From NCBI GenBank assembly GCA_015661135.1, contig JACVXW010000202.1, positions 1 to 5,668 of the forward strand: a DNA stretch of 5,668 bases, in the 5' to 3' direction. Positions 1-5,624 of the stretch are shown here, in pieces. How positions within the stretch are numbered: the first letter of the stretch is position 1; each line of letters starts with the position of its first letter. The stretch comes from Chloroflexota bacterium (GTDB taxonomy: Bacteria > Chloroflexota > Limnocylindria > Limnocylindrales > CSP1-4). Position numbers and translations under genes: made by a program. The notes under the pieces were generated by a model. That model made no database searches and was not told where the DNA came from. It was given only the letters and a program-made list of their open reading frames with translations.

Positions 1-50
1 CCTCGGCGCCATGCGGGACGATCTCGACGCGGCCTGGCTCGAGGTTGGCG
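1..50 (+). repeat. Direct repeat copy 1 (matches 553-602)
   Basis: Bases 1-50 match 553-602 at 47 of 50 positions, in the same reading frame 552 bases (184 codons) apart. The differences are at positions 15 (g/a, Arg versus Gln), 28 (c/t, silent) and 31 (g/a, silent). After base 50 the copies diverge, apart from a short cccggc match if one base is skipped. The repeat may continue left of the window. Copy 2 sits where the family has its usual aspartate/tryptophan-containing C-terminal segment, so copy 2 looks native and copy 1 displaced. Confidence 0.9.
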
Positions 51-847
51 CCCGGCTCCACCGGCTGCGTGTCTTCGGCCAGGACCTGCTGCGGACCCCG
101 CGCGATCCGGCGAGGCACGGTCGGGAGCCGTTCAGCTGGGGCGCCTATGTGATGGCGCCGTGGTGCAACCGGATCGCGGCGACGCCGACCCCGGTCGGGA
201 ACCGGGAGGTCCGGATCGAATCCAACACCACGGACGGCTCGGCCATTCACGGACAGGTCTACGCCGTCCCGTGGACCGTCCGGGCGGACGGGTCGCTTGC
301 CGTGCGCGGCGGAGGTGACGGCTGGCCGTGGCCGTACGAGGCAACCCTTCGGGTCGTCGTGGGTGGGGCAAGCCTGCGGATCGAGCAGTCGTTGACGAAT
401 CTGGGTGACGTGATGATGCCGGCCGGGATCGGGCTCCATCCCTGGTTCCGCCGGCCCATGGAGGTCCGGATCGACGCGGCCGCCGTACTCCCGTCCAATG
501 TCGATCCCGCGTCCGAGATCGAGCCGGTCGGCGGTCCGTTCGACCTCCGCGCCCTCGGCGCCATGCAGGACGATCTCGATGCAGCCTGGCTCGAGGTTGG
601 CGACCCGGCAGCCGAGTTGTCCTGGCCCACGCTCGGGATCCGGGCGCTGGTCCGGACCCGATCAAACGCCGGCGTCTGCATCGTGGCCGCGAGTCCCTCG
701 GGCCGTGACGCGATCGCGCTGGAGCCGCAGACACACGCGCCCCAGGGCCTCCGCCGCTACCTGGCCGGCGCGCCCGGCGGCCTCCATCCCCTTGCGGCGG
801 GCAGGACGATGCGCCTGGCGATCGAGATGGGGTTCTACCGGTCGTAG
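11..847 (+). CDS. Aldose 1-epimerase (GalM-like), 5' end partial or rearranged
   Basis: The protein belongs to the galactose mutarotase-like family, cytoplasmic beta-sandwich enzymes that interconvert alpha and beta anomers of aldoses. Numbering is from ATG 11 (278 aa). The sugar-binding segment PFSWGAYVMAPWCNRI lies at about 40-55. His80 (in AIHG), His143 (in GLHPWF) and Glu238 (in ALEPQTH) fit the family's two histidines and catalytic glutamate. From residue 14 (ARLHRLRVFG) onwards it reads as a normal family member. Residues 1-13 do not: they repeat residues 185-197 with one difference. The frame is also open upstream of the ATG to the window edge (Leu-Gly-Ala), so ATG 11 is probably not the native start. 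Relatives normally carry some 20 further residues before the G-A-R-L strand. No ribosome site is visible in the ten bases available. The family is confident; the sugar substrate is unknown and the 5' end is doubtful. Confidence 0.85.
   Translation: MRDDLDAAWLEVGARLHRLRVFGQDLLRTPRDPARHGREPFSWGAYVMAPWCNRIAATPTPVGNREVRIESNTTDGSAIHGQVYAVPWTVRADGSLAVRGGGDGWPWPYEATLRVVVGGASLRIEQSLTNLGDVMMPAGIGLHPWFRRPMEVRIDAAAVLPSNVDPASEIEPVGGPFDLRALGAMQDDLDAAWLEVGDPAAELSWPTLGIRALVRTRSNAGVCIVAASPSGRDAIALEPQTHAPQGLRRYLAGAPGGLHPLAAGRTMRLAIEMGFYRS
553..602 (+). repeat. Direct repeat copy 2, native position inside the epimerase gene
   Basis: This is the partner of bases 1-50 (47/50 identical). It encodes epimerase residues 182-197, including MQDDLDAAWLEVG. 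It lies in the C-terminal half of the protein, after the P-F-D-L-R segment, where GalM-like proteins usually carry a similar stretch. Confidence 0.9.
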
Positions 848-876
848 GGCTCGTGCAGCGACGGCATCGCACGGTT

Positions 877-915
877 GGCGCCGCGCCCGCCGCCCGCCGC
901 GCCCGCGCCCGGCCG
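877..915. other. 39-base tract of only G and C in the convergent gap
   Basis: From 877 to 915 there is no A or T. The tract is mostly irregular gccc/gccg units, just downstream of the epimerase stop. It shows no clean hairpin followed by a T-run, so I do not call it an intrinsic terminator. It could be a spacer of biased composition or a site of strong RNA structure. Confidence 0.6.
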
Positions 916-939
916 AGCGGTTCGCCCCGCCCTGTTTGT

Positions 940-989
940 GTCACTTGCTCCCCACACGGGAGCTATTCACCAACTTCCTGACAAGTGAC
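940..989. terminator. Possible bidirectional structured terminator between convergent genes
   Basis: The gap between the epimerase stop (847) and the oxidoreductase stop (1005) contains a 6-bp hairpin at 947-963 (gctccc, loop cacac, gggagc). It also contains an 8-bp inverted repeat, gtcacttg at 940-947 and caagtgac at 982-989. The two share base 947, so they compete or give a branched structure. The convergent setting suits transcription termination in both directions. Neither strand has a real T-run after the stem, so a classical Rho-independent terminator is not demonstrated. Confidence 0.3.
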
Positions 990-1004
990 CGCGTGGGGCC
1001 CGCC

Positions 1005-1988
1005 CTACACCCGGCCGATCAGTTCGTCGGCCATCAGGTCGACCATCTCCAGGTCCAGGGGCAGGAAGTCCTGGAGCATGATCCGCTCCACCCCCGCGTC
1101 GGCGAACCGGCGGATCATCGCCCGTGCGTCGTCCGGCGTGCCGAGGATCCAGCGGGCAGTGCGCGCCTCGTACCACGCGGACCCGGCCGCGTCCGCGACG
1201 CCGAGCGCGCCAAGCAGCGCGGAGCGTCGCGCCGCGACCTCGGCGTCATCCCGGCCGATCATCGTCCCGATCATGGCCGAACGCGTGATCGTCGCCGGAT
1301 CCCGCCCGATCGCCCGGCAGGCCGCGCCCAGGGCCGCGAATTGCTCGCGGGCCCGGTCCGGGGGCGACGAGGTCAGGTTGAACTCGTCCGCCCAGCGGGC
1401 CGCGATCCGGAACCCGCGCGGCGATCCTTCGCCGCCCACGATGAGCCGCGGCCTCGCCTGACCAGTTGCGCCGAGGGGCCGGCCCGGCACGACTACCGGC
1501 CTGGGCCGGAGGAACCCGCCCTCCACCGAGACCTGGTGGCCGGCGTACGACCACCCGTCGGCCTCGCCCCACAGACCGTGCAGCACCGCCAGCTGATCCT
1601 CCATCAGGTCCGCCCGCTCCCCGATCTCGGGGAACGACAGCCCCAGCGGCCGGTGGTCGTGCGCATTCCAGCCGGCACCCACGCCAACCTCGATCCGGCC
1701 GCCGCTCATCTCATCGACGGTGGTGACGACCTTCACGAAGCTGCCCGGATGCCGGAAGGTCACCGGGCTGACGAGGACCCCGAGGGTGATTCGCTCCGTT
1801 TCCCGGGCAAGGCCGGCCAGGACTGTCCAGGCGTCCGTGGTGGGCCCGTCCGATGGGCCCGGAAAGGCGGCGTAGTGATCGCTCCGGAAGAACGCCTCGA
1901 ACCCGGCTGCCTCCGCCCGGCGGACCAATGCCAACTGGTCCGCGTAGGACAGGCTCTGCTGGGCCTCGATCATCAGCGCGAAGCGCAC
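1005..1988 (-). CDS. LLM class (luciferase-like) flavin or F420-dependent oxidoreductase
   Basis: This 327-residue protein is a bacterial luciferase-like TIM barrel, a soluble enzyme using FMN or coenzyme F420. The start is GTG at 1988, because a full AAGGAGG (bases 1994-2000) sits five bases upstream and the family's first strand (VRFALMIEA) begins there. A longer in-frame reading from 2252 would run through the divergent regulator gene. Visible landmarks are SDHY at 36-39, SGGRIEVGVGAGW at 95-107 followed by NAHDH, the GERxxxxEDQL helix at 123-133, IVGGEGSP at 183-190 (probable cofactor phosphate-binding turn), and a C-terminal LQDFLPLDLE at 305-314. The overall order resembles the Rv1855c-type F420-dependent subfamily. 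F420 rather than FMN is an inference. The gene is divergent from the MarR gene, so shared control is plausible. The substrate is unknown. Confidence 0.9.
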   Translation of the reverse strand: MRFALMIEAQQSLSYADQLALVRRAEAAGFEAFFRSDHYAAFPGPSDGPTTDAWTVLAGLARETERITLGVLVSPVTFRHPGSFVKVVTTVDEMSGGRIEVGVGAGWNAHDHRPLGLSFPEIGERADLMEDQLAVLHGLWGEADGWSYAGHQVSVEGGFLRPRPVVVPGRPLGATGQARPRLIVGGEGSPRGFRIAARWADEFNLTSSPPDRAREQFAALGAACRAIGRDPATITRSAMIGTMIGRDDAEVAARRSALLGALGVADAAGSAWYEARTARWILGTPDDARAMIRRFADAGVERIMLQDFLPLDLEMVDLMADELIGRV

Positions 1989-1993
1989 GCCGC

Positions 1994-2000
1994 CCTCCTT
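1994..2000 (-). promoter_or_regulatory. Strong Shine-Dalgarno site of the LLM oxidoreductase
   Basis: The minus strand reads AAGGAGG with a five-base spacer to GTG at 1988. This is the strongest ribosome site in the window and it fixes the start of the oxidoreductase at a non-ATG codon. Confidence 0.85.
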
Positions 2001-2014
2001 CGTGGCTCGCTCGA

Positions 2015-2030
2015 CACGGGCGAGACCGTG
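2015..2030. promoter_or_regulatory. 16-bp interrupted palindrome in the divergent control region
   Basis: CACGG, a six-base spacer and CCGTG form a perfect 5-bp inverted repeat. It lies between the oxidoreductase ribosome site and the likely MarR-gene promoter. Its size fits a MarR-type operator half-site pair, or a small hairpin in the oxidoreductase leader. Five-base arms in G+C-rich DNA can arise by chance. Confidence 0.3.
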
Positions 2031-2034
2031 AACG

Positions 2035-2063
2035 TTGCCTGAATCATCGTCATCAGGTAGATT
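2035..2063 (+). promoter_or_regulatory. Sigma70-like promoter for the marR operon
   Basis: A -35-like TTGCCT at 2035-2040 and a -10-like TAGATT at 2058-2063 are separated by exactly 17 bases. They fall in the most A+T-rich patch of the neighbourhood. The ATG of the regulator begins at 2073, nine bases after the -10 box, which puts the expected transcription start within about two to four bases of the start codon. There is no Shine-Dalgarno sequence before this ATG. The transcript is therefore probably leaderless or nearly so. Confidence 0.5.
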
Positions 2064-2071
2064 ATTCGGGC
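2037..2071. promoter_or_regulatory. Candidate operator (imperfect inverted repeat) over the promoter
   Basis: GCCTGAATCAT at 2037-2047 and ATTATTCGGGC at 2061-2071 are inverted copies matching at 9 of 11 positions, with a 13-base spacer. They cover the end of the -35 box, the whole -10 box and the start region of the regulator gene. A protein bound here would block transcription, which fits autorepression by the adjacent MarR protein and could also affect the divergent oxidoreductase. A smaller cctga/tcagg pair (2038-2042/2053-2057) lies inside. Assignment to MarR is inferred from position only. Confidence 0.4.
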
Positions 2072-2072
2072 C

Positions 2073-2582
2073 ATGGCAAGTATTCCGCCTCCCAGCAGCG
2101 AACCAGATCCTGGACCCGACCTCCTTACGGAGCAGATCCTTGCCGCGATCGTGGACGTTGTCAGCAGCATCCGCTGCGCGGGGAGCGGCCGGCTCGTGAA
2201 GCTCGGCGTCAGCATGACGCACCTCCACGTCCTGTGGATGCTCCAGCACCACGGGGACCTGGCGATGAGCCGGCTGTCAGACCTCCTCGACGTCTCGGTC
2301 AGCAGCGCCACCGGCATCATCGACCGGATGGAGGAACGAGGGCTCGTCGAGCGGGGCCGCGTCCCCGACGACCGTCGCGTTGTCCTCGTCCACCTCGCCG
2401 ACGGTGGGCGTCGGGCGCTCCAGGAGATCGAGGCCCTCCGGCAGGATCGCCTGACCGCGATTCTCGGGCATCTCGCCCCCGGCCAGCTCGTCTGTCTCGC
2501 CCAGGCGTTCGCCGACATCCGGCGCGCGATCGACGCCGACGAGGCCTTCGCGAGCCATTCGCACACCCACCAGCACGCCTGA
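2073..2582 (+). CDS. MarR-family transcriptional regulator
   Basis: This 169-residue protein is a winged helix-turn-helix DNA-binding repressor of the MarR family, which acts as a dimer and usually releases DNA on binding small phenolic or similar ligands or on oxidation. The N-terminal helix is at about 17-36. The helix-turn-helix is at about 61-90 (LAMSRLSDLLDVSVSSATGIIDRMEERGLV). The wing carries the family-typical VPDDRRVVLVHLADGG at 97-112. C-terminal dimerisation helices run from about 113 to 156. The length is slightly above the usual 140-150, from a proline-rich N-terminus and a histidine-rich tail (SHSHTHQHA, 161-169). Cys35 and Cys141 are present, but redox sensing cannot be claimed from that. 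The start ATG follows a promoter directly. The gene lies divergent from the oxidoreductase and 67 bases ahead of the exporter, a standard local-regulator arrangement. Confidence 0.92.
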   Translation: MASIPPPSSEPDPGPDLLTEQILAAIVDVVSSIRCAGSGRLVKLGVSMTHLHVLWMLQHHGDLAMSRLSDLLDVSVSSATGIIDRMEERGLVERGRVPDDRRVVLVHLADGGRRALQEIEALRQDRLTAILGHLAPGQLVCLAQAFADIRRAIDADEAFASHSHTHQHA

Positions 2583-2591
2583 TCGCACGCC

Positions 2592-2625
2592 CGCCGGCGT
2601 CCCGACGATCCAGGAAGATCCGGCG
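2592..2625 (+). other. Small inverted repeat in the marR-exporter gap
   Basis: CGCCGG at 2592-2597 pairs with CCGGCG at 2620-2625 across a 22-base loop. The left arm is also part of an 8-bp palindrome, CGCCGGCG. There is no T-run, so it is not a terminator. It could affect translation of the exporter or be chance in G+C-rich sequence. I see no second promoter in this 67-base gap. Confidence 0.2.
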
Positions 2626-2649
2626 CTCGGTCTGTCGCATCGCGCCAAG

Positions 2650-4260
2650 ATGGAGATCCTCGGCGCGGTCATGCTCGGGCTGCTGCTCGGCGCACTCGAC
2701 CAGACCATCGTCAGCGTCGCCCTGCCCACGATCGTCACCGAGCTCGGCGGCCAGGCCCTCCTGACCTGGACGATCACGATCTACCTGCTCGCGTCCACGA
2801 TCACCGTGCCGTTCTACGGCAAGCTGTCTGACCTGTACGGTCGGCGGCCGCTGCTGATGATCGGCATCGGGCTCTTCCTGGTGGGCTCCGTCCTGTCCGG
2901 CCTCAGCCAGGACATGACCCAGCTGATCCTCTTCCGCGGGATCCAGGGCCTCGGCGCCGGCGCCCTCTTCCCGATCTCGCTGGCCGTCATCGGCGACCTC
3001 TTCACGCCCGCCGAGCGCGGCAAGTACCAGGGCCTGTTCGGGGCGGTCTTCGGACTCAGCTCCATCGTGGGGCCGCTCCTCGGCGGCTTCCTTACGGAGC
3101 GCGTCAGTTGGCACTGGATCTTCTTCGTCAACCTGCCGCTCGGGCTCGTGGCCCTGTTCGTCATCTGGCGCCTCCTGCCCACGATCAAGCGATCGGACGC
3201 CTCGAGAAACCTCGACTACCTGGGCGCCGCAGTATTCACGCTCGCCGTGGGCACATTCCTCGTGGGTCTCACGAACAAGCAGACGCTCGACTGGGGGACG
3301 TTCGAGGTCGGCGGTCTCGTCGCGATCGGCGCACTCCTCGGCCTCGTCTTCCTGTTCGTGGAGTCGCGCGCCAAGGAGCCGATCGTTCCCCTCGACCTGT
3401 GGCGGAATCGAACCTATGCAGCGTCCATGACCGCCACGTTCCTGATCAGCTTCGGGTTCTTTGGGGCGGTCATCTTCCTGCCCCAGTGGTTCCAGTTCGT
3501 CCAGGGCGCGACGCCCACGAACTCGGGCCTCTACTCCCTCTCGCTCCTCGCGGGGCTGATCATCAGCTCGATCGTGTCCGGCCAGATCGTCGCCCGGACC
3601 GGACGCTACAAGCCGGTCATCGTCGCCGGCATCGCGGTCATGGCGATCGGGCTGTACCTCATGACCAACCTCCGCGCGACCACGCCCCTGCCCGTGCTGT
3701 GGACGTGGATGTTCATCACCGGCCTCGGCATCGGGCCGACGCTGTCCGTCTTCACGATCGTCGTCCAGAATGCGGTCTCGTTCCGCTACCTCGGCGTGGC
3801 GACGAGCAACCTGACCTTCTTCCGCCAGATCGGGGGATCAATCGGACTCGCCACGCTCGGGACCGTCTTCGGCACGCGGCTGACTTCGGAGATCCCGACC
3901 CAGCTCGTGGCCGCGGGCGTGCCCCAACAGGCGGTGGACCAGTTCGGCGGGGAAGGATCCAGGCTGAACCTCGTCGGCGACCTCGGCAAGGCGATCCTCG
4001 AGGGGGTCCCTGCTGTGGCTCGTCCGTTCGTCGAGCCGCTGATCCCGAAGATCGTCCTCGGCATCCACGAGGCGTACAGCATCGCGATCGCCAACATCTT
4101 CCAGATCGGGGTCATTACCACCATCGCGTCCCTCGCCGTCGCCCTGCTGATGCGAGAGATCCCGCTGCGAACGTCGCACGCCGCGGCGCCGCAGGCGGCG
4201 ACGACGGTCGGAGGCGCGGCCGCGAGCGCCGAGGGCACCTCCGCCATGGCATCGGAGTGA
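2650..4260 (+). CDS. MFS exporter, DHA2 (EmrB/QacA-type, 14 transmembrane helices)
   Basis: This is a cytoplasmic-membrane proton-driven exporter of drugs or other small toxic molecules, 536 residues from ATG 2650, a usual length for the family. I count about 14 hydrophobic segments by eye, near 4-26, 38-56, 69-86, 94-116, 127-149, 156-175, 189-207, 218-237, 258-280, 293-315, 322-339, 348-374, 391-407 and 478-502. Motif D1 is LDQTIVSVALPTI (16-28), motif A is GKLSDLYGRRP (57-67), and motif C, the antiporter signature, is GLSSIVGPLLGG (135-146). The long loop before the last helix (about 410-475) is typical of EmrB/QacA. The start is uncertain: no ribosome site precedes this ATG, and the in-frame codons just upstream (from a CTG at 2632, reading SHRAK after it) look like the family's cytoplasmic N-terminus. 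The C-terminus is an alanine-rich tail. It is probably transcribed with marR. The substrate is unknown. Confidence 0.95.
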   Translation: MEILGAVMLGLLLGALDQTIVSVALPTIVTELGGQALLTWTITIYLLASTITVPFYGKLSDLYGRRPLLMIGIGLFLVGSVLSGLSQDMTQLILFRGIQGLGAGALFPISLAVIGDLFTPAERGKYQGLFGAVFGLSSIVGPLLGGFLTERVSWHWIFFVNLPLGLVALFVIWRLLPTIKRSDASRNLDYLGAAVFTLAVGTFLVGLTNKQTLDWGTFEVGGLVAIGALLGLVFLFVESRAKEPIVPLDLWRNRTYAASMTATFLISFGFFGAVIFLPQWFQFVQGATPTNSGLYSLSLLAGLIISSIVSGQIVARTGRYKPVIVAGIAVMAIGLYLMTNLRATTPLPVLWTWMFITGLGIGPTLSVFTIVVQNAVSFRYLGVATSNLTFFRQIGGSIGLATLGTVFGTRLTSEIPTQLVAAGVPQQAVDQFGGEGSRLNLVGDLGKAILEGVPAVARPFVEPLIPKIVLGIHEAYSIAIANIFQIGVITTIASLAVALLMREIPLRTSHAAAPQAATTVGGAAASAEGTSAMASE

Positions 4261-4276
4261 GGCGCACAATCCGGCG

Positions 4277-4777
4277 ATGACAGATCAGGCGTCCGGATCC
4301 GGGCGAGCCCTCGCGTTCCCTCCCGGATTGCGCGCCGTCGGCGCTGCCGGTGCCGCGTTCATGAGCGTCCTGTCGGTCGACGACCTTCCGCCCGGCGCCA
4401 TGCGCCGCGTCACGATCGGCGACCTCGACGTCCTCGTGGCCCACACGGCGTCCGGCATCGCCGCGGTGGACGATCGCTGCCCGCACATGTCGGCGCCGCT
4501 CAGCCTGGGCGAGCTGGACGGCTGCATCGTGGCTTGCCCGCTCCACGAGGGGCGCTTCGATCTCGCGACCGGCGATCCGGTCCAGATGCCGACGACCGGC
4601 GGCCTGGACGCTGAGGGCGTCTATCACCCGGTCTGGACGCCCGGCGGCCGCCATTCAAGGCCGGACGTGCCCGGCCGCAAGGCGGAGGCGCGCCGGCTCA
4701 CCCGGGTCCGCCGACTCCGCTACTACCCGGTCCGGATCGTGGGCGGGCACATCGAGGTCGCCGTCCCACAGGACTGA
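4277..4777 (+). CDS. Rieske [2Fe-2S] ferredoxin-like protein
   Basis: This is a soluble electron-transfer protein of the Rieske ferredoxin type, 166 residues from ATG 4277. The cluster ligands are clear: Cys68-Pro-His70 and Cys87-Pro-Leu-His90, separated by 16 residues, followed by the usual EGRFDLATGDP (91-101). The domain itself begins near residue 29 (MSVLSVDDLPPGAMRRV). ATG 4361 is therefore an alternative start, giving 138 residues. Neither ATG has a convincing ribosome site, and the first 28 residues are low-complexity. After the cluster comes a roughly 35-residue polar, arginine-rich linker (about 113-147) before the closing strands YYPVRIVGGHIEVAV. The gene begins 16 bases after the exporter stop, so co-transcription is likely. 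Such proteins usually feed electrons to an aromatic-ring or other oxygenase, but no oxygenase or reductase lies in this window. A NirD-type role is less likely, since no nitrite reductase is present. Confidence 0.88.
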   Translation: MTDQASGSGRALAFPPGLRAVGAAGAAFMSVLSVDDLPPGAMRRVTIGDLDVLVAHTASGIAAVDDRCPHMSAPLSLGELDGCIVACPLHEGRFDLATGDPVQMPTTGGLDAEGVYHPVWTPGGRHSRPDVPGRKAEARRLTRVRRLRYYPVRIVGGHIEVAVPQD

Positions 4778-4796
4778 CCGCGCTGAAGGCCCCGCC

Positions 4797-5624
4797 TCAC
4801 GGAGCCTGGGTCGCCGCCGTGCCCTGCCGCCGCCGGGCGGCCCGCCTGAAGGTCTCCGCCACGACCGCTGGATCGTCCGTCACGGCGATGAGGTCCAGGT
4901 CCCCCTCGTCAATCATCCCGTCGGCAAGCAGGCGACCTCGGAGCCAGGCGATGAGGCCACCGTAGAAGGCCGATCCCACGAGGATGATCGGGAAGTGGCG
5001 GACCTTGCCGGTCTGGATGAGGGTGAGCGCCTCGAACAGCTCGTCCATCGTGCCGAAGCCGCCCGGCAGGATGACAAAGCCGTCCGCGTACTTGACGAAC
5101 ATCGTCTTGCGGGCGAAGAAGTAGCGGAACTCGACCGCGAGATCCACGTACGGGTTGACGTCCTGCTCGTGGGGCAGCTCGATGTTGCAGCCGACCGAGA
5201 TGCCGCCGCCTTCCTGGCAGCCGCGATTCGCCGCCTCCATCACGCCTGGACCGCCACCGGTGATGATCGCGTAGCCATCCTCCGCGAGGAGCCGGCCGAT
5301 TGCTCGCGCCGTGTTGTAGACGGCCGATCCTTCCAGGACGCGGGCGGAGCCGAAGACGGTGATCGCCGGCCCGAGCGTGGCGAGCGCGTCGAAGCCTTCG
5401 ACGAACTCGGCCAGGATGCGAAGCGCGCGCCACGGGTCCGTGTTGAGGAAGGCGGGGCGCTCGGACTGCTCGAGGAGCCTGCGGTCCTCGGTCATCGTGG
5501 GGTCGACGGCCATCCGCGCGGCGGCCCGTGGACCCATCACGAGGCGCCCGCTCCTGTGGCGGTCACCCCCCGAGCCGCCCTTGCGGGCGCCGGACCGGTT
5601 GTCGGGATCGTTGCCGCTGGTCAC
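4797..5624 (-). CDS. LOG-family (TIGR00730-type) Rossmann protein, putative nucleoside-monophosphate phosphoribohydrolase
   Basis: This 275-residue cytosolic protein belongs to the LOG family, often mislabelled lysine decarboxylase. Characterised members cleave N6-modified AMP (cytokinin riboside monophosphate) or other nucleotides to the free base and ribose 5-phosphate. Visible landmarks are FGSAR at 91-95, GGGPGVMEAANRG at 123-135, the Arg172-Lys173 pair in RYFFARK, and the signature PGGFGTMDE at 187-195 with its catalytic-type Glu195. The start is GTG at 5624, supported by GGAGG (5631-5635) six bases upstream. The first roughly 45 residues are glycine/arginine-rich and probably disordered, so the folded part starts near MTEDRRLLEQ (44). 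It is convergent with the ferredoxin gene, only 19 bases apart with no clear terminator. The GTG overlaps the stop of a possible upstream gene, which suggests translational coupling. The exact substrate is unknown. Confidence 0.9.
   Translation of the reverse strand: MTSGNDPDNRSGARKGGSGGDRHRSGRLVMGPRAAARMAVDPTMTEDRRLLEQSERPAFLNTDPWRALRILAEFVEGFDALATLGPAITVFGSARVLEGSAVYNTARAIGRLLAEDGYAIITGGGPGVMEAANRGCQEGGGISVGCNIELPHEQDVNPYVDLAVEFRYFFARKTMFVKYADGFVILPGGFGTMDELFEALTLIQTGKVRHFPIILVGSAFYGGLIAWLRGRLLADGMIDEGDLDLIAVTDDPAVVAETFRRAARRRQGTAATQAP

Noticed and set aside
498..2042. Long + strand open frame across the epimerase end and the whole oxidoreductase gene
   Set aside because: It lies opposite or out of frame with two conserved genes, is rich in Arg, Pro and Ala, and shows no recognisable domain. 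It is a by-product of high G+C.
1989..2252. 88-residue N-terminal extension of the oxidoreductase
   Set aside because: It would run antisense through the MarR gene and across the promoter region. The family's first strand begins at GTG 1988, which has a strong Shine-Dalgarno site.
2317..3114. Minus-strand frame across marR and the exporter start
   Set aside because: It is antisense to two well-supported genes, has charged low-complexity composition and has no ribosome site of note.
3108..4280. + strand frame overlapping the exporter in another phase
   Set aside because: The exporter frame has clear MFS motifs and membrane segments. This one is Arg/Pro/His-rich with no motif.
4778..4810. Terminator between the ferredoxin and LOG genes (aggc/gcct at 4787-4790 and 4804-4807)
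   Set aside because: The arms have only four bases, there is no T-run, and most of it lies inside the LOG coding end.
4797..5624. Lysine decarboxylase as the name of the LOG-type gene
   Set aside because: The PGGFGTMDE signature and Rossmann layout belong to the LOG family. It lacks the PLP-dependent fold of true lysine decarboxylases.
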